From Saururus chinensis (taxonomy: Eukaryota > Streptophyta > Magnoliopsida > Piperales > Saururaceae), in the NCBI GenBank assembly GCA_035235625.1, contig CP141146.1, positions 2,536,501-2,600,500 of the forward strand: DNA of 64,000 nt, in the 5' to 3' direction. Numbering within the stretch: the stretch's first letter is position 1; each line of letters begins with the position of its first letter. Made by a program: the position numbers and the translations under genes. The notes under the pieces were generated by a model. The model ran no database searches. It saw nothing but the letters and a program-made list of their open reading frames with translations, and was not told where the DNA came from. Positions 48,583 to 59,300 of this stretch are shown piece after piece.

Positions 48583-51500
48583 ATGTCGTACCTGCTGCCT
48601 CATCTGCACTCCGGGTGGGCGGTGGACCAGGCCATCCTCGCCGAGGAGGAGCGCCTCGTCATCATCCGCTTCGGCCATGACTGGGACGAAACCTGCATGC
48701 AGGTCTCTCTCTCTCTCTCTCTCTCTCTGCTATGTCTTTCAGATGGAAATACTCAATTGGGAGTTTTGTGTCGCCTATTGAATTTGATGTTAATGTCCTT
48801 CAATTATGTGCTTGACTGAGCGAATCAAATTAAAGTTGTTACGATTATGCCGCCCAAATAAAAACAGGAACTTTATCACTGTTTTTTATGCAATTGATCT
48901 ATTATAGTGGTTCTAAGCACACTTTTGCAATATTTTCTAATTGTGCCGATTTTTTCTTCTTCCTAAACAGTAACTGTCGTATATTATTGTGTTCTTGCAC
49001 TTCATTTCTTATAAAAATTTTCTCTTGAGGTGCTACAAGACTTAGTGGAAAGGAAAGAGTTGTCATCTATATTATTGCAATTCATTGTATATTAGCACCA
49101 AGTTCGAACGTGAATGGAAAATTGCAAGCGGTACTCTCTGGAAATTGTTCAAAGACAGTCTTCATTATCTTGCGGCAGACCCCCCTCTTACTTTATTCTT
49201 TACTGCTAGAAAAAATAATTCTGGTACCTTGGCCCTGCATACATAATAGACAAGTTTTTTTTGTCTTCCCTCCCTCCCTCCCTCTCTATTTGTTATTATC
49301 TTTAACTTACTGAAATTTATATTATGCTTCAACAAGGGTTGCAGGAGGATCAGATGTTGTGGTCTTCTCTCGTGTGTTTTGTGGCGTAAATCTTCTGATT
49401 TTTCTGTTCTGATGCTATTTGAATTACTGTTTTTGAACTAAATAGCAATGATACTTCTGACTCCCCCAATCTTCGCTTTGTGTGGTCTTCTTTGATGGCC
49501 CGGTTGCATTGATGTCACTGTGGAGGGTGTTTGCTTTTCTTTTGATATGACATTTAATAATTACAGAAGATGTTATTTTAAATTGTGCGAAGTGAGAAAT
49601 TACTAATTTAAGCATACTGTAACAAGAATTACCAAGCAGGAGGAAACAGTTTATAGAATTATAGTTACAATTTAAGTGAGAACTTTTCAGTTTAAATGCC
49701 TGTGCCACCTTTGTTTTCTTTTCAAGGCCAAATTGAGCATCCCTAATTCTCTATACCTAAGAACTGCCGGATTTAGTTGTGCCATATTGTATAGTGTCTG
49801 ATGTGAAATGGATATATATGGAGTGACCAAACTTGATCAACTCTATTTGCCAGTTTCATCTCTTTAACTCTACAACTATTTGATATGCTAAGCACCGTCC
49901 AAACAAACTTTTGAAGCCGTGGAATTGCTTCAGTGGGTAGACTGGTTGCCTCTTGTAGATAAAATTGAAAAAAAAGGAAAATATCTAAAAGGGAAAATTA
50001 TTTAAATAATATTAAAAAAATTATTTACCGAAATAACGCACTTTGGGAAATATTTCCCAAAGTGGTGTTGCTTTTGTCCATGTATGTGCCAGCCAAGTGC
50101 GGGCGCCTGCGTGGTTTTTTTTCTTCAAGTTTTAATCAATTTCGTCCTTCCAAATGACGAAACTCTTGATTTCAAACAATTTTGTCTTTTGGCCAAAGGA
50201 TGAAATCTCTATAAGTCGTTTCCACTTTACATTTAACCGAGGGTGACTTCAGGTTTATGGTTTACGGTTTTACGACGAAGTGAAGAAGATGGTTGCTGAC
50301 TTCAGGTCCGCCAATGTGGATGTGGCCGGCTCAGGTCTAACCATGGGTGGAGTCACAGCCGTCTCCAGGTCAGCTGGGACTATCTCGGTGGAGCTCTGCC
50401 CTAACAACCGCCCCCGGGTCGATGCCTGCAATAACTAGGTTTCGGACAGCACATTCAGGGGCATAGACAGTAACGGGGTGACCACCGGCTGCTGCCTTGC
50501 AAAAGGAGCTCATCCGTTTCCTCAATGCTAGTATCTTTGACCACAGTGAGAACCTCCCCGTGCCCATCACCCGCACTGTCATGCTCATTCAGGCCAACAC
50601 CTTTGTGTAGGGCTACGCCAGCATCTGGTGGGAGATCCTCGAGGCCATAGCCCGGCTGCTCATAGAGAGAAATGATATAATGAGATGTCATATTCATAGA
50701 GTCAGGTGAGCTGCAAACATATACTGAAAATAAAACATGGTTGGGGATGAACTGGGAGAGTCAGATACATGAGACGCTCCCCCTTCCAAATGACCACCTT
50801 CTCCAACCGCTCCAGTGCTGCACACCACTGCTCTACGAACCACATGAACTTATCTAGAGCTACCTTATCTTGGCATAATCCAACAAACAAAATCAGCTGC
50901 AATGCACACGTCTGGGTCGTAGCAGTTGTAGTAGCTTTTCTCCCACTCGGCCAAGTCGGCCGGCAGTTCGTAGTTCCTCTCCACCATCTTCATCTCGTGG
51001 ATCCTCCTCTGCAGCATGATCATGCTCTCGTCCACCAACCGCCCACCATAACTCCTGTCCTCTACCCGTTTCCTCTCTTACACGATCCTTCCCCTTGTTT
51101 GCCTCAGCTGCTTGCAATGGAGACCCGTCTTTCATTTCGCAGACTGAGGCCGAAGGAGAGGAAGGTGGGCTTGAGAGATGTAGTCTGCATTGCTTTTCAA
51201 GAGCTCTTTGCTTCAATGTTGTCGATTCACTATATGATTAAGGGCAGAATTAAACAGACATAGGGTTGGCTGCTGTATATATAGGCCTTACATGGCCGGC
51301 ACTTGGAAGGATGTGTTGCATATGAGCGAAGGTGGCGAAGAGATAAAATGACCGGGTCGGGCCTCCGGAAGGGGAGTGGCGCTTCCACGCGTTTCTTTCG
51401 AGTAAAGGACAAAATCAGTTTAAGCTTAAGCTAATTTCTAGTCAGTGTTGGGATTTCGTCCTTTAGAAAGACAAAATTAACTTATACATAATTTTTTTAA

Positions 51501-53141
51501 AAAAAAAAACATGCAGCTGCCAGCCTACGTGGACAAAAGCAACACCACTCTGGGAAATATTTCCCAAAGTGCACGATTTCAGTAAATATTTTTTTTAATA
51601 TTATTTAAATATTTTTCCCTATCTAAAATACCTGACTTTGGAACTTTTATTTCTATATTATACCCATTGAATTACTAAAACCCAACATTACCCTTCTATA
51701 ATGTGTATATCAACCCCCATGTTTGGGTCCATCATGTCTCACTGTGTTACGGGCCCAAACACAGCATAGCCCTCATGTGTCCCATTTAATGTGGGCCCCG
51801 CATGTTTTAAGTCTACCATCACGTGGGCCTACTATGTCATGGTCCCACCATGTTCTATCATGCTATAAGGTTTGTGTTTTAAGGTTACTTTTCTTTTCAT
51901 TAGAAATAGAAGGGTATTGTTGAGTTTTAAGGTTTCAATGGGTATAGTAGATAAGAAATATCAAAATAGGGGTTTATTGGATATAACAAAAATATCTTGG
52001 GTATATTAGAAATAAAAGTTTGAAAATTGGGCATTCCTAAAAAAAATTCTAATAGGTTTGATTGCTTGTGGAACTGCAAAAGTATTTTAGATGGCTATCA
52101 ATTGGAGACATATAATTAGATTGAAACTATGGCGTTTGAAATAGTATGTCTGCAGCTGTTATGGATCACTTTCGGCATAATGTGCCATGTGAAATGGTAA
52201 TTGAAAGAGCGCAGTTTGAACTGGAAACAGAATATTAATAATAATAGGCGACATGAGGGATAACTTTTAGTATTTATGTCTAGGGTGGCTTTAAGTATTG
52301 TATGCAGGGCTCAAGATGACATTGGAAGTGTCTTTTGGCTTATGTGGGGCCATTTTCACTGAAGAGGGAATACTTTCCTTGCTAGTTGGAGATTTTAGTT
52401 GGCTTGAGAGACATTTGTTCATGCGTTGAAACTCTTAGTAATGCATTTTATCCCAATGTACTGATGTTTACTTGCAACCTTATATTATATAGGTCAGTAA
52501 TTCATGATTGTCTTTGATTTTTTTTTTAAAGAATCTCTATTCAACCTGTGAAGTAAACAAGGTAGATTTAAAACAACTATGCATGCAAAATATGGAAGGC
52601 ACCCTTTTTTGCATTTATGCTGGTCTTGACATTTATTATTCCTCTGGTCCAAGGCAATAAATATGCATTCATTTTGAATGATGTGGTTTGGTTCATGCAA
52701 TCTAGCTATTGGTTTTCATTTTTACTAGAATTAAGCTGTTGATCATGCGACTCTTTTATATGAACCTAGCTATTGGTTTTCATTTTTTCATAGTATCCAT
52801 AGCAGTATATTTACGGGTACTTGGTCCTGCAGATGGATGAAGTTCTGGCTTCTGTTGCTGAGACGATTAAGAATTTTGCAGTGCTATATTTAGTTGATAT
52901 CACAGAGGTGCCGGACTTCAACACCATGTACGAGCTGTATGACCCTTCGACTATCATGTTTTTCTTCCGGAACAAGCATATCATGATTGACCTGGGCACT
53001 GGAAACAACAACAAGATCAATTGGGCCCTCAAAGATAAGCAAGAGTTCATCGACATTGTGGAGACTGTTTACAGAGGAGCAAGAAAAGGAAGAGGTCTGG
53101 TTATTGCCCCTAAAGATTATTCCACCAAGTACCGTTACTGA
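48583..53141 (+). CDS. DIM1: DIM1/YLS8, thioredoxin-like U5 snRNP 15-kDa protein (TXNL4A homologue)
   Basis: DIM1 is a core component of the U4/U6.U5 tri-snRNP needed for pre-mRNA splicing. Exon 1 is 48,583-48,702 (MSYLLPHLHSGWAVDQAILA... ending DETCMQ); exon 2 is 52,833-53,141, starting MDEVLASVAETIKNFA and ending with stop TGA. The joined product is 142 aa, the exact usual length of the family, and the thioredoxin-like fold motifs are intact (FRNKHIMIDLGTGNNNKINW, RGARKGRGLVIAPKDYSTKY). The frame is open upstream to 48,346, but that extension is unlike the family, so the second, canonical ATG is chosen. The intron (48,703-52,832, 4.1 kb) starts in a CT repeat and contains a Pack-MULE-like element. 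Exon 1 is GC-rich, exon 2 is not. Confidence 0.96.
48702..48728. repeat. (TC)n microsatellite at the DIM1 5' splice site
   Basis: GTCTCTCTCTCTCTCTCTCT begins exactly at the intron donor, so the donor context (AG|GTCTCT) is embedded in the repeat. Confidence 0.9.
50271..50664 (+). pseudogene. PAL: Captured phenylalanine ammonia-lyase (PAL) fragment
   Basis: PAL opens the phenylpropanoid pathway. Frame 1 (50,271-50,500) reads DEVKKMVADF..., GGVTAVSRSAG, VELCPNNRPRVDAC, then a stop where PAL has Trp, and GIDSNGVTTG. These follow the PAL N-terminal order (HLDEVKKMV, QVAAVA, VELxxxARPRVxASSDWV, GTDSYGVTTGF). A second frame continues ALQKELIRFLNASIFDHSEN, ITRTVMLIQANTFV (stop) and GYASIWWEILEAIARLL, matching PAL 'GALQKELIRFLNAG...RAAMLVRxNTLLQGYSGIRFEILEAI'. 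About 12 residues between the blocks (around the position of the conserved PAL intron) are missing and the frame shifts. Only a small early part of PAL (roughly 110 of over 700 residues) is present, without the catalytic MIO motif, so it is not an enzyme. Confidence 0.85.
50890..51215 (-). pseudogene. Second captured gene fragment (uncharacterised plant protein), antisense to PAL fragment
   Basis: The minus strand from about 51,053 to 50,890 reads DESMIMLQRRIHEMKMVERN, then LPADLAEWEKSYYNCYDPDV. I recall a small uncharacterised plant protein family with 'ESMIMLQRRIHEMKMxE...WMEWEKRYYxxYDxDVCEAVG' (known by pattern only, no name). A second minus frame (51,216-50,893) is also open. A further minus-strand stretch at 50,764-50,890 (DKFMWFVEQWCAALERLEKV) may be a third piece and is unidentified. 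Confidence 0.55.
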
Positions 53142-54029
53142 GTAGGCTGGAGAACGTGTCGGCAATTGGTTCTGTCGGGGCTACACAATAGCTTGTATAA
53201 GATGGCACCGCTTGCCAACCATTTTAACTATAATGGCTATTTTAACTTAAATGATGTTGAAATTACTGGACATGGGCGCAGCCCATTTGCGCCTTTGTAA
53301 GGATTGTAATACATTTGATACTGCTATGATGGTGGTGTGGTTATTAGACTGATGGTGATTTGGGCGGACTTCCTGAAACATGGTGAGTGCTATGGAATTG
53401 CTTTAGTGTGTAGACTGCTTGCTTCTTTTGTAGACAAAATTGAAAAAAAAATCTAATTGGTTTTAGGTTCATTACGCCCTACAGAGCACGGGAACGTCTA
53501 CATTGCGTGGAGAGTGGGGACCCGCACTCACGAGAAACAACCTATGTTCCTTGTTCCATTATGCTTGTTTAAATTTTTTTCATTATAGGCATCAATGATC
53601 CTATGCCTTAAATTATGGTGGAGGCTTTGAATTGAATGTCTTGTACATAAGAGACATGGATGCCAAAACAACTGAGCACATACATAGGTAGATAATCATC
53701 TACATTCTCTTTCTAATCCAAAAAGTGATCAATTTTGACAACTACACAACAACAAAACCTCTCTCTGTCTCTCAACACACAGAACGATTGATCTTTTACT
53801 GTTTACATAAAAAAAGGGGGGCAGCAGCCCTACGAAGCGTTTTATACAAAAGTATTATGAACAATGGAATGGCGGTCTCTTCCATCTCCCAAGGCTGCTC
53901 TTTCTCCATTTTCTCCTTTTTTATATGTATATTTTTCTTCCTGTCTGAAACGTTACACGCATCTATCATCTGTGTGGTCTGGCAACTTTTTTTTACCAAC
54001 CAAGGCTTTTTAAGTAAGACTATGTAGGC
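53142..54029. other. Convergent intergenic region between DIM1 and FLZ copy 2
   Basis: It holds the DIM1 3' UTR and the FLZ2 3' UTR (genes converge). A stretch at 53,389-53,450 (TGGAATTGCTTTAGTG, then AGACAAAATTGAAAAAAAA) repeats a segment of the DIM1 intron at 49,919-49,977. The ORFs here (53,725-54,027 plus, 53,796-53,999 minus) overlap each other and are not supported. Confidence 0.5.
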
Positions 54030-54931
54030 CTAGCCGGCGGCAACGGTGCCAGTTCTCACGTGGTATTTGTGAGTCTTCTTGGAGCTGGATATGTGGCTCT
54101 CCTTCATGGAGGAGGAGGCAGACACCTTGAGGGACGTGTCCCGGGTCTTCTCCATGGCCTCGTCTATTTCAATCTGCTCCTGCCTGCACTCCTCGCTGCA
54201 GAATGGTGTGTCCCCTCTGCATCCATCAATCCCACGGGACAAATCACATCAGCATTAATTAAAAAACCACTCAAAAATGTTATTTTTAGGAGGAAGAAAA
54301 CGAGCAAATACTAATGAGTTCTTGCATCCAAATGGAAGACAATCAGCTAGAATTCAAAAGAAAATTTTGCCACGGCAAAATAGGATTGGGCATCTTCATG
54401 GCTTCGTCTATTGCAAAAACATTTTTTTTTTATGCGGAATCACGAACATATTATAGAATTTGAAAGTTTCTAAGAGCTCTTTTTTCCTGAATGAAAAAAC
54501 AGCTTTTTTAACTTTAAAAAATGACTTAAAAAGGCCTGAAAAACGTCTTCAGTGAAAGACGACCACTTGTAACAAGTAAACGACTTGTGAAAAACAAATG
54601 CAGCGCAAATGAAAGGAAGAAGACAAACGGAAGGTGATGCTAACCTGTACATGAAGATATCCTTGTCCTGGGATAACGGCCTTCTACAGAGAAAGCAAGC
54701 ATGGAGAAAGTGATGGGCCTCTTCGAACCGGGGGTCAAAAAACCTCGCCGCCGACCTGGGCGAAGGAGAGGAGGCGGAAGGCGCGAACGTCCTGTAAGTC
54801 GGCCTCCGCCTGGCAAAAGACATGCAAACCGGGGCTTTACCGGAGAAGCCGGCCTCCATGTCCGCCAGAGAGGGAAATTCATCATCCTCCCAGCTATACC
54901 CCAGCCGTCCGAGACAGTTGAAGCCCGCCAT
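54030..54931 (-). CDS. FCS-like zinc finger protein (FLZ/DUF581), copy 2
   Basis: This is a paralogue of the FLZ gene at 41.8 kb. Exon 1 is 54,931-54,645 and exon 2 is 54,216-54,030. The intron is 428 bp (GTTAGC...GCAG) at the identical Arg codon. The product is 157 aa. The FLZ domain is intact: HHFLHACFLCRRPL, DIFMYRGDTPFCSEEC, RQEQIEIDEA, cysteines at about 79, 82, 102 and 106. The C-terminus HVRTGTVAAG matches copy 1. Most differences fall in the Ser/Pro-rich N-terminal half (for example MAGFNCLGRLGYSWEDDEF against MAGSSVLGRPGCWPEDDEF). Both copies look functional, so this is an old duplication under constraint. Likely role: SnRK1 adaptor. Confidence 0.92.
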
Positions 54932-55033
54932 TAGTGCAGGAGCCAAAGGAGAAGAAGTTGCTTAGGAAGCAGAGCGAGGCGTACTGTATATCGCGAGTGG
55001 GAAGTGGGGGAAGACGGTCCGGAGCGGGCGGTG

Positions 55034-55041
55034 TTATAAAG
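55034..55041 (-). promoter_or_regulatory. TATA box of FLZ copy 2
   Basis: CTTTATAA on the minus strand about 103 bp upstream of the ATG, in the same GCGGTGTTATAAAGG context as copy 1. Confidence 0.6.
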
Positions 55042-55565
55042 GAGGTTTGGTGGTGTCTGAATCACAAAAAATGGGGTGGGATGATGAATCTGGCAAACCG
55101 CGGCTGGGTTCCCGGATTTATATGCGAACCCAGTGGCCAACCACCAAACTGGGATATTTTCGTCTGGAGTACACCGGCAACAGCCGGTTGCTCCGGCCGC
55201 AAGCAGACCTCGCCCTCGATGACGTGACCGCCGATCCGGTACCCCGGGGACTCGCCCTTGATGAGATCACTACTGGGCCCCGCGCAGCTTGCAGCGCCAC
55301 ATTCGAGGTTTTTACTCAATTTGCTTTTTTTATTTCGCTTCACGCCCACAGAGAGAGATGCCGGGTGGCCCGGGAAGGTGGAAATGTAAGGTAGATGGGC
55401 CCCACGGCCTTATAATTTGGGCCCACCAGTGGCACATGCATCGTATCGTCTGTCAGTCTGTGACGAAAGCAAATGTTTACGTGGAGGCCCAACAGCGGAG
55501 CAGCACTATGTACGGGTCGCCAACTTCTGGGAAACCTTCCCATTGGCAAAAGCCTGCGTACTCCG

Positions 55566-55735
55566 GAAATATTATATTCTCTCCTTTGAAACTTTAAAAA
55601 AAATTATTTTATATTAATAATTTCGTTTTGTTAATTTAAGTAAGTTGGGTGTCTAAAAAAAGGTATTATAAAACTGTTTAATAAAAATTATTTTTTTAAA
55701 TATAAATATTAATATGAGACAGAGAAAATATGAGA
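55566..55735. repeat. Stowaway-like MITE copy (degenerate)
   Basis: CTCTCCTTTGAAAC and TTATATTAATAATTTCGTTT on the left, AATATTAATATGAGACAGAG on the right. Confidence 0.5.
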
Positions 55736-55875
55736 TTTACTTTAACTTATAAACAGTGTAACTAAAATTAATAATGCATGTGTTAATGGCTTAATGCACA
55801 TTAAAAACCCATATTAGCGTGTGTATGATCTCTTTATAGAATCGACCTGTATAAATTAAAAATGGTTATAAAATA

Positions 55876-56054
55876 AATACTATCTCTCCTAAATTAATAG
55901 CTCTGTTTTAGGAAAAATTTGTTATATATTTATAGTTTCATTTTGTTAAATTTAGGTACTTAACAAAGGGTATCTTAAGCTTATTTTTTATTTTATTAAG
56001 TGTGAGTTTTATAGTTTAATTATTTTTTTTCAAATGTAATTATTAATGTAAGAA
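55876..56054. repeat. Stowaway-like MITE copy
   Basis: TACTATCTCTCCTAAATTAA on the left and AATTATTAATGTAAGAACCT on the right, with a family-like AT-rich centre including GGTACTTAACAAAGGGTATC-like sequence. Confidence 0.5.
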
Positions 56055-56339
56055 CCTAGCTAGTATTTATTTTTTATGAAGAGTTTTACTAGCGTAGCCA
56101 CTGGTGACATTTTTTGTGGGATGCCCCGCTATCATCAGCACATCGTCTAGTGCATAACTGTACACAAATTGTGTATATTCATTATGGCCTGTGCAATAGT
56201 ATATATGTTAACATGCACTAGCAATTTGTAAGGCAATTTTTTGTAATTGATGGTTTATACCAAGTAGACGATATCATGATAAACACAAGTTAAGGATGTA
56301 AAAAGTACTATTCCATTGTGTACATGTACTAACAATTAT

Positions 56340-56531
56340 ACCTTATCAGTCCTATATTAATAATTATATTTAAAAAATAATAATTTTTATTAAAGGGTGA
56401 AACTTATATATAAGAGAAAAAAATAAGATTATAATTTTTTAAATTATCTAACCACTTAAATTTGATAAAATAAAATTATTAATATAGAATAATTTTTTTT
56501 ATTAAATAAAACTAATAATATAAGGAAAGAA
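56340..56531. repeat. Stowaway-like MITE copy
   Basis: CCTTATCAGTCCTATATTAA on the left, AACTAATAATATAAGGAAAG on the right. The interior carries TTTTTATTAAAGGGTGAAAC and CTAACCACTTAAATTTGATA. Confidence 0.7.
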
Positions 56532-57094
56532 TATAACAATTTTGGACATCCCAATATTAGTTAAATTTCACAGCCTGATTACGACTCCTTCCACACGTAA
56601 AAGTGCACCGGAAAAATTAAACTGGGTGGAAGACATCATTAATCCTTTTGTTTTATGCAAAGACCATTAATTCTAATCATGACACAAAGGCGTGGTTATT
56701 TTTAATCTTTTCAAAAGAAACAATAAATTAGTTTGGGGTCAGCATCATGGTAGCTGCTAGGAAAGGGGCTAACAAGAGCAAATAAATTTTTTTGGGTCTT
56801 CATATTTTTTATTAAGATATTAAAATAAAATAATAATTTAGAACCAAGTATTTTTTACAAATAGGTATTAATGGTAGCACAAAATAGATGTGTTTGCTTA
56901 ATTCATAAGGAAAATCCATGTACATTTGTCTTGCAAAGGCTTTTTTTAAACCACAAGGCAAACTAGATTATATTCCCGTCATTACATGCAATATATGAAG
57001 AATTAGTTTAATAATAATGAACACTAATATTGCGAGGGCTGCCCGTAATCTTCACCTAGTTAATTACCATAGACAGATCTAGGATAAAAAAAAT

Positions 57095-57309
57095 ACTACT
57101 ACCTTCACCCTAAATTAATAGCCCTATTTATTTAAAAATATATATTTTATATTAATAACTTTATTCAATTTATCCGATTTAAGTGATTAAGTATTTGGAA
57201 AAGAGTATTATAAGTTTATATTTTTTTCTTATAAATATGAGTTTCACCATTTAATAAAAATTATTATTTTTTTAAATACAGTTATTAATATAAGACAAAG
57301 TGAGTATTA
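57095..57309. repeat. Stowaway-like MITE copy
   Basis: TACTACCTTCACCCTAAATT on the left and TATTAATATAAGACAAAGTG on the right are inverted. The interior has the reverse-oriented family words. Confidence 0.7.
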
Positions 57310-57455
57310 TTATTCCCTTTCTCTGCTTTTGCCTCCTACCCAAACGTTGCCAAACCTACCGTGTCATTCACTTTTTACCAGCCGGCCATCTACCACTAGA
57401 TGTTGTCGACAACTGAGCTTATGCTAAGTACAAAGTTTTCCTTATACCAAAAAAA

Positions 57456-57652
57456 AGTACTCTTGTTTTAAATTAATAACTTTATTTGGTAAAGTAATTT
57501 ATTTTAGATTATAATTTTATTTGGTGTAATATAAATGATTGAGTACTTAAAAAAAAATTATAAGTTTATTTTTTTATTTAAAAAGTAAATTTTACTATTT
57601 AGTAAAAAATATTTTTTTAAAATATTACAATTAATACGAGACGAAAGGAGTA
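57456..57652. repeat. Stowaway-like MITE copy
   Basis: TACTCTTGTTTTAAATTAAT on the left, ATTAATACGAGACGAAAGGA then GTA on the right, with AT-rich family centre. Confidence 0.7.
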
Positions 57653-59209
57653 TAAGTGTTTGGATACATGCCCATTACAAGGTTCTGTGTAAGTTCGCAT
57701 GGTTTGTTGAGCAATCGGACATCTTTGTCACAAATAGTGATCACGGGCTATCTATTTGTTGGTAGCCATCAAGCCATACCCAAGTCCACAGTCCATGGAC
57801 TCGTCGAAGTTGAGTGCTGACCAAATTTAACATTTGATGGCAAAGCTGCGACATTGAGTACCAAAAACAGAACAAAATAAACGGGTTTGATGTAACATTT
57901 CACGTAAAATCGACGGATCTGACATGATGTGAAATAAAGAGCGATGGAGCATGTGCGTGACCTGGCGGTCGGTCGCAAGAAAGAATAGGAAAGAGCAGCA
58001 ACTTCAAAAGGCTGGCAGCCCGCTTTTGCGCTTCCCAATTACAAAAGCGCTTCGGCCCAGGCGCTCCCACCAGAGAGGCCGTTCTGACGACGCGTGTGGT
58101 TGACACGCCTGCTCCCCAACTCCCGGCATGTCGCTCAAGCCGCGCCACTTATTGAATTATTTTTTCCTCGCCCCTCAATTCTCCATAATCTTCATTGTGC
58201 CCTGCGCTTTTGGGTTTCTCCTGCAATAAAATAAATTGGGCTTCGATAGATTCTTAATAAATTTCTAATAATAAAAAAAGTTAGCATGATCTCAAAGTTT
58301 ACACGTAACAACATAAGTTTAGATATCTCAAACTTTTTATTTAGCTGCTGGATTTTGATTAGGTTGGTGATTTAAATTTACGGGGCTCACGTTGACACGC
58401 ATAAATGTAAACTCGTATAAATTAAATTCTTACAATAAAATAATAATTAATGTAATTAAACTTCTTGGAAATATTAATTTATGAGTAATACTATGGCCAT
58501 GTGAATAACACGTCAAAAGCTCACTTTATTATTTTCAAGCCATTAATGAGAACTCATTAATAGTTTGAAAATGATGATGATGAGTACTTATCAATTGTTT
58601 GAAAATGATGAAGTAGACTTTTTGACATGTGAAAATTTAAGTCGTTAAAATATTTTTCTTAGTTTATTCGGGAAGTCTAATATCATAGGCGTCATTAATT
58701 ATGGTCATTTTTTGAATAATGTCTATGCTAATAGTCACCAATAATTGAGCTTATGCTAGGTAAACAAAGTGATTCAACTCCTTTCGGGTCTTTAATTATC
58801 TCCTCATCAATTTATCAAAGCTGGAAGCGTGGTTTTGAACCTTACTGTGAATAATTTCACTCTTTGCAATATTGCGGTGAGCCCAATGCTGACAAAGGAT
58901 GAGATGCACAGCAAAAATTCTATTTTAAGTTTGCCATCATGAAGTTTCCATTTTTTTACCTCAAATTCGTAAGGCGATGAAGGGAAGACAATGAGCTTGA
59001 TGAAGGAATAACATGAAAATTATAAGCAACTTTGTTAGCAGGATCGAGTGCATGTGCAGTTCTCGTGAGAAAGATTTGACAGATTATTTCGTACGTACCC
59101 AACTAGCAAGAGCATGATCAGCGCTAAATTTTCATTTGATTTCTTTCTTCCTTCTTCTGTAAATGACTGCCACTAGAGCTTGGATTGATTGTAGAGATGG
59201 GCATATATG

Positions 59210-59300
59210 CACGTGAAGGTGCATTATATATAAGCCAGTGAGACATGCTTGTTCCCTTACCATCCGGCATCGTTAAGTGCTTTCATTTCCTTTGCTCCTC
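59210..59300. promoter_or_regulatory. Conserved non-coding island, copy B
   Basis: CACGTGAAGGTGCATTATAT, then ATAAGCCAGTGAGACATGCT and TGTTCCCTTACCATCCGG, nearly identical to 47,570-47,650. It includes a strong TATATATAAG box. No ORF follows for several hundred bases. Confidence 0.4.

Larger units (their letters stand above)
49982..51628. mobile_element. Pack-MULE-like element in the DIM1 intron, perfect 9-bp TSD
   Basis: The element is 49,991-51,619 (1,629 bp). The left end GGGAAAATTATTTAAATAAT and right end ATTATTTAAATATTTTTCCC are inverted. Long TIRs continue inward through TTGGGAAATATTTCCCAAAG and GGTGTTGCTTTTGTCCA (left) and their complements (right, 51,530-51,570). The exact 9-bp duplication TATCTAAAA flanks it at 49,982-49,990 and 51,620-51,628. 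Instead of a transposase it carries a PAL fragment (plus) and a second gene fragment (minus), the definition of a Pack-MULE. It shares termini with the MULE at 534-1,996. Confidence 0.88.
54932..59300. repeat. Duplicated intergenic block B (copy of 42.9-47.7 kb)
   Basis: Homologous islands (55,165-55,235; 55,395-55,560; 57,880-58,245; 59,040-59,300) match block A in order and orientation. Spacing differs because the MITE content between them differs. The GC-rich strip at 57,950-58,150 gives two overlapping minus-strand ORFs that are not conserved in block A. No gene is called. Confidence 0.75.

Noticed and set aside
50370-50697. Minus-strand ORFs over the PAL fragment
   Set aside because: The plus strand carries the ordered PAL motifs; the minus ORFs are their shadows.
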